Shown here in pieces: positions 5,762 through 13,545 of a stretch of DNA of 17,140 nucleotides. Under the pieces are notes generated by a model that searched no databases, was not told the DNA's origin, and worked only from the letters and a program-made list of their open reading frames with translations. A program made the translations under genes and the position numbers. The DNA is taken from the NCBI GenBank assembly GCA_955652255.1, contig CATPAW010000172.1, forward strand, positions 1-17,140. The letters run 5' to 3'. Source of the stretch: an uncultured Chthoniobacterales bacterium. GTDB lineage: Bacteria; Verrucomicrobiota; Verrucomicrobiia; Chthoniobacterales; UBA10450. Positions within the stretch are counted from its first letter, which is position 1, and every line of letters starts with the position of its first letter.

Positions 5762-7384
5762 TCAGGATTTTATTTCACCTTTGAAAATCTCGAGCGCTTC
5801 CTGGATGAGCGGATCATCTTTAAATTCTTCGGCTTTGCGCGGCGGCTGCTCGCGCGAACTCTTGCCCGGCAATCCTTCTTTCGCGCTCAATTTTGCGGTC
5901 CAATCGCGGCCACTGACTTCTTTGAGCAGGGTTTCGAGCTGCCGGCGATTGCTTGTCGTGGCCAGCGTTTCAATCGCCGATTTCTCATCCGCCGGATAAC
6001 CGAGAAGAAAATTCCGGCCCTCTGCCCCAAGCACGGTCAACGAATCAACCAGCGTCCGCAAAAATCCTCGCGCTGGAATCTTCGCGCAAACCTGCTCCCA
6101 GGTTTTATTCGGATCGACAATCACATCCGATTTCGAGGCTGTGGATTGCGAAGGCTCTTCGGCAACGCGCGCGGATTCCGATTTCTTGGAGCCCCCGTCG
6201 GTCATCGGGGCCGATCCGGCTACAGCCTTTTTTGTTGTAACATCTTTGCCATCACGCAACGCATTTAAATTCTCGATCACTTCATTGAGCGTGACCTGGC
6301 TCAAACTTTGGATCGCTTTGATGAGCGCGACTTCGAAATGGAGCTTTTTGTTCGGCGCCCATTTCATGCGGCCTTCGGCTTCGGCAAACTGGTCGATCAA
6401 CTCGAGCAGGCGATCGGTCTCGATTAATTCCGCCTGCGCCGCGAGCGATTTTTGCGAGTCAAGATCGACATCTTCACTCAGCGCGTCTGGTTTCACTTTG
6501 AACACGAGCAGGTCGCGCAGATATGAAATCAGATCGGCCATCAGCCGCATCATGTCTTTGCCGGCTTCGCATTGTTCGTGCAGCAATTGCACCGCCTCGG
6601 CCGTGGCCGAGCGCAAAATCTTGTCCGTGAAATGTGCCACCGTTTGTTGGCCGGTGAATCCAAAAACTTTCAGCACATCGGCTTCACTGATTGGATCGCC
6701 GCAAAACGCGACGAGCTGATCGAGCATCGATTCCGCGTCGCGCAGTCCGCCTTCCGCGCCGCGCGCGATCGCGTGCGCGGCCGCCGGTTCGAGAGTAAAC
6801 TTCTCCTTGCCCGCGATGAATTGAAGATGTTGCGCGATCAAATTCGTCGGGATGCGGTGAAGATCGAAGCGCTGGCAGCGGCTCAGGATCGTCGGCAGAA
6901 CTTTCTGCGGCTCGGTCGTCGCAAAAATGAATTTCACATGCGGCGGCGGCTCCTCCAATGTTTTGAGCAGCGCGTTAAAGGCGGCCGACGAAAGCATGTG
7001 CACTTCGTCGATGAGATAAATTTTGTAACGTCCTTTTGCCGGCGCGTAGCGAACGTTATCGCGCAGTTCCCTCACGTCCTCGACGCTGTTGTTGCTCGCG
7101 CCGTCGATTTCGATCACGTCGAGGCTGTTCCCGGCGGTTATCTCGCGGCAGTTGTCACACACGCCACAAGGCGTCACCGTTGGCCCGTTCACGCAATTGA
7201 GCGCCTTGGCCAGAATGCGCGCAGTCGATGTCTTGCCGATCCCGCGCGGACCGACAAAAAGATAGGCATGCGCCAGACGATTTTGCGCGACCGCATTTTT
7301 TAACGTCTGCGAGACATGGCTTTGTCCGACCAGATCGTCGAACGTTTGCGGGCGATACTTCCTTGCGAAAACCTCGTAACTCAC
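5762..7384 (-). CDS. dnaX: DNA polymerase III subunits gamma and tau
   Basis: DnaX is the ATPase of the clamp loader. It opens the sliding clamp and, as tau, links polymerase cores. The 540-residue protein has the P-loop GPRGIGKT (45-52), a four-Cys zinc module (C64, C73, C76, C79), the Walker B DEVH (126-129), sensor 1 in FATTEPQ (T157) and the SRC arginine finger (R169). The C-terminal collar region follows, then a charged linker (about 370-430) and a short C-terminal domain, so it is a compact tau. The start is a GTG at 7384, preceded by a TAGATT box 6 bases away. Codons 384-386 contain an A AAA AAG slippery heptamer that may yield a shorter gamma form (see separate entries). Confidence 0.97.
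   Translation of the reverse strand: MSYEVFARKYRPQTFDDLVGQSHVSQTLKNAVAQNRLAHAYLFVGPRGIGKTSTARILAKALNCVNGPTVTPCGVCDNCREITAGNSLDVIEIDGASNNSVEDVRELRDNVRYAPAKGRYKIYLIDEVHMLSSAAFNALLKTLEEPPPHVKFIFATTEPQKVLPTILSRCQRFDLHRIPTNLIAQHLQFIAGKEKFTLEPAAAHAIARGAEGGLRDAESMLDQLVAFCGDPISEADVLKVFGFTGQQTVAHFTDKILRSATAEAVQLLHEQCEAGKDMMRLMADLISYLRDLLVFKVKPDALSEDVDLDSQKSLAAQAELIETDRLLELIDQFAEAEGRMKWAPNKKLHFEVALIKAIQSLSQVTLNEVIENLNALRDGKDVTTKKAVAGSAPMTDGGSKKSESARVAEEPSQSTASKSDVIVDPNKTWEQVCAKIPARGFLRTLVDSLTVLGAEGRNFLLGYPADEKSAIETLATTSNRRQLETLLKEVSGRDWTAKLSAKEGLPGKSSREQPPRKAEEFKDDPLIQEALEIFKGEIKS
6105..6233 (-). other. Possible -1 frameshift site in dnaX and its alternative tail
   Basis: On the minus strand, bases 6233-6227 read A AAA AAG in the dnaX frame (the last A of an ACA codon, then AAA and AAG, Lys385-Lys386). 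This is the heptamer used for programmed -1 frameshifting in E. coli dnaX. A shift would add 40 residues starting G-C-S-R-I-G-P-D-D-R and end at a TAA (6107-6105), for a 426-residue product close to the 431-residue E. coli gamma. A GC-rich hairpin begins within about 10-16 bases downstream. No convincing internal Shine-Dalgarno stimulator is visible upstream. Confidence 0.5.
6191..6225 (-). repeat. REP-like unit inside the dnaX linker
   Basis: On the minus strand the unit begins CTGTAGCCGG, like the repeat tips between genes, and then forms a hairpin with the stem CCCCG/CGGGG (6210-6206 and 6197-6193) around an 8-base loop. It encodes the low-complexity AVAGSAPMTDGG part of the DnaX linker. 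It looks like a single-hairpin relative of the intergenic repeats that has been kept in frame. Confidence 0.5.
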
Positions 7385-7447
7385 GCGAGTAATCTAAATG
7401 CGTTGCCAGAAGCACGAAAACAGAAAATCAGTTCAACCGGGCGAAAT

Positions 7448-8524
7448 ATGAATAATTCCGCGCAAGATCAGCTCTCCGTCTTGTTTTTGGCCGAAGGCGA
7501 ACAGCAGCCAGACGCGGTCATGACGCGCCTCACGGACTTCATCGGCAGGGCGCGGGCGAACCTCGATTTCGCCTTTTATGACATGCGCTTCAGTGATGTG
7601 CTGAAAAATCACCTCATGGCGGCGTTGCGTGATGCGGCCGGGCGCGGCGCGCAGGTTCGAATTTGCTACGACGGCGACAAGCCGCTCGATCCAAATCTGG
7701 CCGCCGGTCAGGATCCGGCGCCGCCGGGCACGAGCGCGTTTGTGCAGTCGCTCGGATTTCCGTGGCGGCGCATTGCCGGGATGAAGTTGATGCATCAAAA
7801 ATTTATCGTGCGCGATCAAAGCTCAGTGTGGACCGGATCGCTCAACATGACTGATGACGCTTTCACGCTAATGGAAAACAACGTGCTCGAGATCGATTCG
7901 CCCGCGCTCGCCCGTTTTTACACGCAAGACTTCGAGCAGCTTTGGGAAAAAGAGAATTTCGACAACACGGGCAACATAAAGACCAACGCGGTGCAACTGG
8001 TGTTTGCAGGCCAGCCGGCAACCGCGCGCGTCCTGTTCTCGCCCGGCTGCGGATTGGAAATTGACACCGAAGTCGCAAGGCGCGTCCGTGCGGCGCAGCG
8101 GCGTGTGCGCATTTGCAGTTTGCTCATCAACTCGGGCACGCTCATCTCCGCGCTTGTCGATCTTTTGCGCGCTGGTCGAGTCGCCGTGAGCGGTATCTAC
8201 GATCGCACCCAAATGAGCGACGTTTACCGGCAATGGCAGGAGGTGGCGCAGAATCGCTGGAAAATTCCGGCGCTCCAGGATGTGATTGCGCGCGCGAGAC
8301 TCGTCGGGAAGAATTCAACGCCCTACAGTCCGACCGGCCGGCACGATTACATGCACAACAAGATTCTTGTGGTCGACGACACTGTCATTACCGGTTCATA
8401 TAATTTTTCGCGCAGCGCGCAGTTCAACGCCGAAAACATTTTGTTCATCGAAAGCGCGCCGCTGGCCGAAGCGTACAGTATTTACATCGACCATTTGATG
8501 CAGAAATATCGAGGCCACGCATGA
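7448..8524 (+). CDS. Phospholipase D-like protein with two HKD motifs
   Basis: The 358-residue protein contains both catalytic motifs of the PLD superfamily: H116-x-K118-x4-D123 followed by GSLNMTDD, and H303-x-K305-x4-D310 followed by GSYNFS. The two halves are pseudo-repeats that together form one active site with a covalent phospho-histidine. Members include phospholipases, cardiolipin synthases and nucleases such as Nuc. The substrate cannot be told from sequence, though the GSxNxT/S pattern and the lack of membrane helices fit a soluble nuclease or phosphodiesterase. I chose the ATG at 7448 because the longer frame would run into the divergent dnaX start region. The stop overlaps the next gene's start as ATGA, so the two are coupled. 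Confidence 0.85.
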   Translation: MNNSAQDQLSVLFLAEGEQQPDAVMTRLTDFIGRARANLDFAFYDMRFSDVLKNHLMAALRDAAGRGAQVRICYDGDKPLDPNLAAGQDPAPPGTSAFVQSLGFPWRRIAGMKLMHQKFIVRDQSSVWTGSLNMTDDAFTLMENNVLEIDSPALARFYTQDFEQLWEKENFDNTGNIKTNAVQLVFAGQPATARVLFSPGCGLEIDTEVARRVRAAQRRVRICSLLINSGTLISALVDLLRAGRVAVSGIYDRTQMSDVYRQWQEVAQNRWKIPALQDVIARARLVGKNSTPYSPTGRHDYMHNKILVVDDTVITGSYNFSRSAQFNAENILFIESAPLAEAYSIYIDHLMQKYRGHA

Positions 8525-9750
8525 TTCCGAAAAGTTTCCGCGCGCTCTCGCTCCTGCTCTCAATCGTGCTCGTAATCGATTCGCACGCGCGCGAGCCGCA
8601 AAAATCTTCGCCCGCAAGATCGACAATTGAAAATAAAATCGTTCGCGCGCGCGAGCTCGGGATTCCGTTTGACGGAACGCCGGACAAATTCAACGCCATC
8701 ACCGACGTTGCTGGCGTCGGGGTTGGCTACACCACGTTGATCGAAGGCGAAGGCAAATTGGTTGTTGGCCAGGGTCCAGTGCGCACCGGCGTGACTGCGA
8801 TCTTTCCGCGCGGACACGCGTCAAACGATCCGGTTTATGCCGCCGTCTTTTCGCTCAACGGCAACGGCGAGATGACCGGCACGGCCTGGGTCGAAGAAAG
8901 CGGATTTCTCGAAGGCCCGATCGTGCTCACGAACACGCACAGCGTCGGCGTCGCGCGCGATGCGGTTATCGCCTGGCGCAATGCACACGGTAGCGCGGAC
9001 GCCGCAGGTTTTTCATGGAGCTTGCCTGTTGTCGCTGAAACCTGGGACGGCTGGCTCAACGATTTGAACGGCTTTCACGTGAAACCGGAGCACGTCTTTC
9101 ATGCTCTCGATAGCGCTCAAGGCGGCGCGATCGAGGAAGGCAGCGTAGGCGGCGGCACCGGAATGATCTGCTATGAATTCAAAGGTGGAAACGGGACGGC
9201 TTCGCGCAAGATCGACATGAAAGATAAAAACGGAACCGTTCGCACTTTCACCGTCGGAGTATTTCTGCAGGCAAATTTTGGACGCCGACCGCAGCTGACA
9301 ATCGCAGGAGTTCCGATCGGCAAAGAAATTCCAGGCGAAGTTTATAAAAGAGAAACAGGCTCATGCATCGCGGTTGTCGCGACCGACGCGCCCTTGTTGC
9401 CACATCAACTGAAGCGGCTCGCGCGTCGCGTTTCACTCGGGCTCGCACGGACCGGCAGCATTTCCGGAAACGGCTCCGGCGATTTGTTCATCGCGTTTTC
9501 AACGGCCAATGCCGGCGCTTCGGATTCCGAGCAGCTTACGCATTCGGTCGAAACAATTCCGAACGATCTGATGGATCCGATTTTCGCCGCGACGGTCCAA
9601 GCAACCGAGGAAGCCGTCGTCAATGCTTTGATCGACAATCAAAGCATGACTGGTCGCGACAATCATCATGTCGATGCGATCCCGCACGATCGTTTGCGCA
9701 AGGTCATGAAAAAATATAATCGACTCCAACCGGGTCGGGCACCAAAGTAG
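8521..9750 (+). CDS. Secreted P1-family (DmpA-like) self-processing aminopeptidase
   Basis: The 409-residue product starts with a signal peptide (MIPKSFRALSLLLSIVLVIDSHA), so it is exported. The mature part follows the P1 peptidase / DmpA family. It has GIPFDGTPDKFNAITDVAGVGVGY near the N-terminus, VRTGVTAIFPRG (87-98) and the processing site EEGSVGGGTGM with G207-S208. In this family the chain cuts itself before that Ser, which becomes the N-terminal nucleophile of the small subunit. Known members are L-aminopeptidase/D-esterases and beta-peptidyl aminopeptidases. The ATG overlaps the stop of the PLD-like gene by four bases (ATGA). The product is expected in the periplasm, unlike its cytosolic-looking partner. 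Confidence 0.92.
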   Translation: MIPKSFRALSLLLSIVLVIDSHAREPQKSSPARSTIENKIVRARELGIPFDGTPDKFNAITDVAGVGVGYTTLIEGEGKLVVGQGPVRTGVTAIFPRGHASNDPVYAAVFSLNGNGEMTGTAWVEESGFLEGPIVLTNTHSVGVARDAVIAWRNAHGSADAAGFSWSLPVVAETWDGWLNDLNGFHVKPEHVFHALDSAQGGAIEEGSVGGGTGMICYEFKGGNGTASRKIDMKDKNGTVRTFTVGVFLQANFGRRPQLTIAGVPIGKEIPGEVYKRETGSCIAVVATDAPLLPHQLKRLARRVSLGLARTGSISGNGSGDLFIAFSTANAGASDSEQLTHSVETIPNDLMDPIFAATVQATEEAVVNALIDNQSMTGRDNHHVDAIPHDRLRKVMKKYNRLQPGRAPK

Positions 9751-9777
9751 CTTTCACTAACCGAAGGACGCCAATCC

Positions 9778-10215
9778 ATGCAGATGTTTTCATCCCGAAG
9801 AAACGAACCAGTCAAGCCGGCAATCGAACCGGAAGAGCCGGCGGCCACGCCCGAGCCGTCGAATCGCGCGACTCCGGCGCCGCAATCGGGCGGGCTTCTG
9901 TCGAGCAGCGTCTCCATTAAAGGAACGGTCAAGTTTCGAAACGAACTACTGATTGACGGCGAGGTGGAAGGCAAAATTGATTCCACCGGCCGGCTAACGA
10001 TTGGGAAGAATGCCCGCATTCGCGGAGAGATCAGGACGAAATCGGTCATCGTTGAGGGAACCGTGGACGGTAACGTCACGGCTCGGGAACGTTGCGAACT
10101 CCGGGCTGGCTGCACGATGCGCGGCGATATCGAAGCGCCTCGGTTGGTCGTAGATGATGCGGCGACTTTCATCGGCAGCGCCAAGATCGCCACACAGGCG
10201 AATCGCCCAGCCTGA
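9778..10215 (+). CDS. Bactofilin (polymer-forming cytoskeletal protein)
   Basis: The 145-residue protein has a flexible Pro/Glu-rich N-terminal tail (about 8-38), a single bactofilin domain and a short tail. The domain (about 40-137) shows the short repeated strands of the right-handed beta-helix: SVSIKGTVKF, LLIDGEVEGKI, RLTIGKNARIRGEI, SVIVEGTVDGNV and LRAGCTMRGDI. Bactofilins polymerise without nucleotide and scaffold envelope enzymes, often peptidoglycan hydrolases. A candidate Shine-Dalgarno AAGGA lies 9 bases before the ATG. It stands 27 bases after the P1-peptidase gene and may share its transcript. Confidence 0.93.
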   Translation: MQMFSSRRNEPVKPAIEPEEPAATPEPSNRATPAPQSGGLLSSSVSIKGTVKFRNELLIDGEVEGKIDSTGRLTIGKNARIRGEIRTKSVIVEGTVDGNVTARERCELRAGCTMRGDIEAPRLVVDDAATFIGSAKIATQANRPA

Positions 10216-10503
10216 TCGCGCGCTTCTTTGGCTCTGCGATGAGCCGCGAGAGAGCCGATCAAAAAACGGCCGACTGCCGTAGACATCGAAACGTTCACGC
10301 ATGCCTTGCCGTCTCTCCGACAGACTGATCATTAGAGCCGCCGACGGGATTGCCTGCGCGGCTGACGCGGAGGCGCGTCCGTCCTGCTCGCGAGACGCCC
10401 GTTTTAAGTCAGATGAAAGAGAGCGATGAACGAGAATGAGATGATAGGTGTATATAGATTGATCATTGGGCCGTTACTTCCGTATGGAGAGACTTCGGCG
10501 CGT
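10216..10503. other. Intergenic stretch between convergent genes
   Basis: No gene is convincing here. Visible elements are a hairpin GGCTC-TGCGAT-GAGCC at 10230-10245, just after bactofilin and a possible weak terminator; GC-rich potential stems at about 10360-10400 followed by CGTTTT; and two imperfect direct copies of TGATCATT(A/G)G(A)GCCG, at 10326-10340 and 10460-10473. A short AT-rich patch (GTGTATATAG) lies just before the second copy. I cannot assign an RNA gene. Confidence 0.4.
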
Positions 10504-10737
10504 TTACCGTCGCTTTTTGCGGCGTAGAGCTCGGTCGATATCTTCGAGATGGACCTGCAATTGTTGTTTCAAATGCCGGCGCGCTGATTTTTTGATTGCG
10601 CGTCGTTCCGCCGCGACTGCTTGCTTGTCCGCTTGCCGTTCTTTCCGTGTGCGATTGTCGATCTTGCCCGGTAAGTGCGAGATCTTCGGTCGTTGCCCGC
10701 CGACTTTCCGTTCGTCAGGTTTTGCGTACGGATCCAT
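10504..10737 (-). CDS. Small, very basic protein of unknown function
   Basis: I do not recognise this 77-residue protein. Lys and Arg make up 25 of 77 residues. It has a proline/glycine-rich N-terminal part (MDPYAKPDERKVGGQRPK), a helix-prone centre rich in Arg, Ala and Glu (about 29-58) and a basic end RRKKRR. There is no signal peptide or membrane segment. The composition suggests binding to nucleic acid or the ribosome, which is an inference only. On the minus strand a GATAAA box precedes the ATG by 8 bases. The gene is divergent from the NfeD gene. The overlapping plus-strand frame is less protein-like (rich in Arg/Cys/Ser), so I favour this one. Confidence 0.5.
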   Translation of the reverse strand: MDPYAKPDERKVGGQRPKISHLPGKIDNRTRKERQADKQAVAAERRAIKKSARRHLKQQLQVHLEDIDRALRRKKRR

Positions 10738-10828
10738 TTGCGCAATTTATCACTAGACCCCCGCCGTCGAACTCGTTTTCGCGGCTGTTGATCACCCGGA
10801 GAAGTGATAGTTTACATCGCAGATCGGG

Positions 10829-12115
10829 ATGAAAACTACGTTGATATGCCTGGCTCTCTGGCTGGTATGCGCGGCTACGGTCGTCGCGGTGGAGAAGGTT
10901 TCGCTTATCAAAATCGATGGAGCGATTGGTCCGGCGACGGCGAGTTACATTTCGCGAAGTATCGATGAAGCCCGGACGCAGAACGCGCAATGTCTGGTTA
11001 TTCAACTTAATACGCCGGGCGGTTTGCTCGATTCGACGCAATCGATCGTGCAAAGCTTTTTAGGGTCGACTGTGCCAGTAGTGGTTTATGTCGCTCCAAC
11101 GGGCGCGACCGCGACCAGCGCCGGTTGTTTCATTACCATTGCCGCGAGCGTTGCGGCGATGGCGCCGGCGACGACCATTGGTGCGGCGCACCCGGTTACG
11201 CTGGGCGGTAATCCGACCGGCGGCGAACAGAAGCCCGACGACACCATGAAGCAAAAGCTCGAGAATTTCTCCGTAAGCTACATCGAAGCGATCGCGGCCA
11301 GGCGCCATCGCAATATCGATTGGGCCAAATCCGCGGTGCGCGAGAGTGCGTCCATCAGCGCGGACAAAGCGCTCGAGTTAAAAGTTGTCGATCTTATCGC
11401 TGTCGATCTAACGGAGTTGCTTAAGCAACTAAACGGTCGTGTGATCGATGGCAAAACGCTCAAGACCGCAGGCGCAGAGATCTCCGAAATCAAAATGTCG
11501 CCGTCCGAACGCGTCTTCCAAAGACTCTGGCGGCCTGAGGTCATGTTCGTTCTCATGCTCATCGCGATTTACGGAATCATCGGTGAACTGACCACGCCCG
11601 GCGCGATCCTGCCCGGCGTGGTGGGCGTGATCGCGTTGATCCTTGCCCTCTATCTGGCGGCGATCCTGCCGGTCAATGTGACGGGACTTGCGTTGATCGC
11701 GCTCGCACTCATGCTCTTCATCTTTGACGTCTATGCGCCCACGCACGGTGTTCTGACCATGGGCGGAGTCATTTCGTTTCTGATCGGCTCGCTCATGCTC
11801 TTCAACCGTGCTGATCCACTGTTTCGTTTATCGCTCAGCTACATCATTCCGGCCACGCTCGTGACTGCGGCATTTTTTGTTTTCGTGATCGGAAAAGGTT
11901 TGCGCGCGCAGCTCTTGCCGGTCAAGGCTGGAGCGGAAACGATGATTGGAAAAACCGTGGCCACATTGACGCCCATCGACTCGCGCGGCGGCAGGATTTT
12001 CATCGAAGGCGAGTATTGGAACGCAGTCAGCGATAGACCGATCGAAAAAGGCGAAGTAGTGGAGATCGCAGCGGTGCAAGGATTAACTTTAAAAGTAAAA
12101 ACCAAAGGACAATAA
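10829..12115 (+). CDS. NfeD-family membrane serine protease (long form)
   Basis: The 428-residue protein is a full-length NfeD. It has a signal peptide or anchor (1-20), a ClpP-like serine protease domain (about 23-210), a block of four or five membrane helices (about 225-360) and a C-terminal OB-fold domain (about 370-428). The protease part shows VIQLNTPGGLLDS and the nucleophile S97 in TGATATSAG. K141 or K143 is the candidate catalytic Lys of the Ser-Lys dyad, judging from the archaeal homologue PH1510. In that system the protease cuts the C-terminus of its partner stomatin. Here a slipin gene follows four bases later, so the two form the classic membrane pair. The active face is extracytoplasmic. 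Confidence 0.94.
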   Translation: MKTTLICLALWLVCAATVVAVEKVSLIKIDGAIGPATASYISRSIDEARTQNAQCLVIQLNTPGGLLDSTQSIVQSFLGSTVPVVVYVAPTGATATSAGCFITIAASVAAMAPATTIGAAHPVTLGGNPTGGEQKPDDTMKQKLENFSVSYIEAIAARRHRNIDWAKSAVRESASISADKALELKVVDLIAVDLTELLKQLNGRVIDGKTLKTAGAEISEIKMSPSERVFQRLWRPEVMFVLMLIAIYGIIGELTTPGAILPGVVGVIALILALYLAAILPVNVTGLALIALALMLFIFDVYAPTHGVLTMGGVISFLIGSLMLFNRADPLFRLSLSYIIPATLVTAAFFVFVIGKGLRAQLLPVKAGAETMIGKTVATLTPIDSRGGRIFIEGEYWNAVSDRPIEKGEVVEIAAVQGLTLKVKTKGQ

Positions 12116-12119
12116 AGCC

Positions 12120-12902
12120 ATGCCACTCGAAGGACCGTTGAAGTTTATTAGTTGGATCATCCCCCTCGTCATCCTCGCCGTGATCATTCTGCCGCAGGCG
12201 ATCCGCATTTTGCGCGAATACGAGCGGGGAGTGATTTTCCGACTTGGAAAATTACTCGGCGCGAAAGGGCCGGGACTGATTTTCCTTATCCCGATCGTCG
12301 ATCGCATGGTGCGAATGGATTTGCGCGTCGTCACCATCAGCGTCGAGAAGCAGGAGGTGATGACGCGCGACAACGTGCCGGTCACGGTCGATGCGGTTGT
12401 CTATTTTCGCGTGGTCGATCCGCAAGCCGCGGTCGTGAAAGTGGAGAACTTTCTCAAAGCCACCTCGCTGATGTCGCAGACGACGCTGCGCAGCGTGCTC
12501 GGCCAGGCCCCCTTGGATGACCTGCTTTCGCAACGCGAGTCGATCAACCTGAAGTTGCAGGAGATCATCGACCGGCAAACCGAACCGTGGGGCGTGAAAG
12601 TCACGGCGGTCGAGGTAAAAGACGTGGCGCTGCCCGACACGATGAAGCGCGCCATGGCCAAGCAGGCCGAAGCCGAGCGCGAGCGCCGCGCAAAGATCGT
12701 CAACGCCGAGGGCGAATTTCAAGCCGCGGAAAAAATGGTGCAGGCCGCCGCCATGATGAGCAAGGAACCGATTGCGCTGCAACTACGCTTCCTCCAAACC
12801 ATGCGCGAGATTTCCAGCGAGCATAACACGACGACGTTCCTCCCGGTGCCGATCGATCTCTTCACGCCCTTAATTAAGAAGAGCGAACCATCCAAACCGT
12901 AG
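12120..12902 (+). CDS. Slipin (SPFH/stomatin-like membrane protein)
   Basis: The 260-residue protein has one N-terminal hydrophobic hairpin (about 10-28) and then the SPFH/band-7 domain: EYERGVIFRLGKLLGAKGPGL, RMDLRVVTISVEKQEVMTRDNVPVTVDAVVYFRV and TTLRSVLGQAPLDDLL are all typical of bacterial slipins. A charged, Ala/Glu-rich coiled-coil segment (about 180-215) and a hydrophobic end follow. Such proteins form large rings at membrane microdomains. An AAAGGA site lies 10 bases before the ATG, and the start is four bases after the NfeD stop. The cleavage of a slipin by its NfeD partner is known from an archaeal pair; here it is assumed from the gene pairing. Confidence 0.95.
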   Translation: MPLEGPLKFISWIIPLVILAVIILPQAIRILREYERGVIFRLGKLLGAKGPGLIFLIPIVDRMVRMDLRVVTISVEKQEVMTRDNVPVTVDAVVYFRVVDPQAAVVKVENFLKATSLMSQTTLRSVLGQAPLDDLLSQRESINLKLQEIIDRQTEPWGVKVTAVEVKDVALPDTMKRAMAKQAEAERERRAKIVNAEGEFQAAEKMVQAAAMMSKEPIALQLRFLQTMREISSEHNTTTFLPVPIDLFTPLIKKSEPSKP

Positions 12903-12933
12903 GCTCTTCGATCTTGTGCGCGCAAAACGCACG

Positions 12934-12947
12934 CCTCTACAAAGAGG
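12934..12947. terminator. Short hairpin between convergent slipin and secreted-protein genes
   Basis: CCTCT-ACAA-AGAGG forms a perfect 5-bp stem with a 4-base loop, centred between the slipin stop (12902) and the minus-strand stop (12949). No T-run follows on either strand, so it is a weak terminator candidate. Its TGTAGAGG arm (minus strand) also appears in the half repeat at 15664-15686. Confidence 0.35.
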
Positions 12948-12948
12948 A

Positions 12949-13431
12949 TTACTTCAGCGTAATTTCGCGCATGGTTTTGGTGCCGAGGATTTCGCGGATG
13001 TCGAGTCGTTTCACCGCAGTGGCGCGGCGTTGTTCTTCCGGGCCCATCACTTTCTCAATGATCGGGTCCATCTTGTCGCGCAAACTGTCCAGCGCAGCCA
13101 TGTTCGGATATTGCACCATGATGAGGATGCTGAAGTCCTGCGGACCCATCGCGTCGCCATTCAGGATTTTGTAATCGAGAATGATTTTTTGCTTTTTTTC
13201 CTCTTCGTAAACCGGCTTCACTGTGCCGCTGATGGATTTGAGATAATCATCGCTCAGTCCGGCTTTGGTCTTGATCATGGTGAGGACCCAAACAGTGCCT
13301 TCGGTGTACGGAGCATTGCTGCCGCGCGTTGTCGCCGTCGTGGTTGTGCTGGTCGGGCTCGTTTGCGCCAGGCAAAACCCGGTGATGCCGAGAGATAACG
13401 TGGCGACAAAAAATATTTTCGTTTTCATCAT
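12949..13431 (-). CDS. Secreted protein of unknown function, possible dimeric alpha/beta-barrel fold
   Basis: The 160-residue product begins with a signal peptide (MMKTKIFFVATLSLGITGFCLA), then a Ser/Thr-rich linker (about 24-36). The mature part alternates strand and helix: VWVLTMIKTKAGLSDDYLKSI, IILDYKILNGDA and FSILIMVQYPNMAALDSLRDKM. This strand-helix-strand pattern, with a 'tk.g..d.yl' start, is reminiscent of dimeric alpha-beta barrel (ABM/EthD-like) domains. I have no catalytic residue to point to. Two adjacent ATGs (13431 and 13428) could start it. It is divergent from the following oxidoreductase gene. Confidence 0.7.
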   Translation of the reverse strand: MMKTKIFFVATLSLGITGFCLAQTSPTSTTTTATTRGSNAPYTEGTVWVLTMIKTKAGLSDDYLKSISGTVKPVYEEEKKQKIILDYKILNGDAMGPQDFSILIMVQYPNMAALDSLRDKMDPIIEKVMGPEEQRRATAVKRLDIREILGTKTMREITLK

Positions 13432-13498
13432 ACGCGCAGCTTGATCGGTGAGCGTTCCGCACGCGAGAAGATTTTTGGACAGGATAAAGAAGATTTAA

Positions 13499-13515
13499 TT
13501 GATTTTGTGAATCAA
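13499..13515. promoter_or_regulatory. Palindrome upstream of the oxidoreductase gene
   Basis: TTGATT and AATCAA form a perfect 6-base inverted repeat with a 5-base centre. It is placed 31 bases before the ATG at 13546 within the divergent intergenic region. The size and symmetry fit a binding site for a dimeric regulator, but it could be a chance AT-rich palindrome. Confidence 0.3.
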
Positions 13516-13545
13516 ATTATGCAGTGAATGCTCTCTATCTTGATT

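Noticed and set aside
5411..6268. 285-codon plus-strand frame opposite ybaB and dnaX
   Set aside because: Arg/Phe/Leu-rich antisense shadow; ybaB and dnaX are certain on the other strand.
6572..7303. 243-codon plus-strand frame opposite dnaX
   Set aside because: Arg/His/Val-rich shadow of the dnaX ATPase region; no family pattern.
10466..10756. Plus-strand 96-codon frame opposite the small basic protein
   Set aside because: Cys/Arg/Ser-rich composition and no start signal; the minus-strand frame has the more protein-like composition and a -10-like box.
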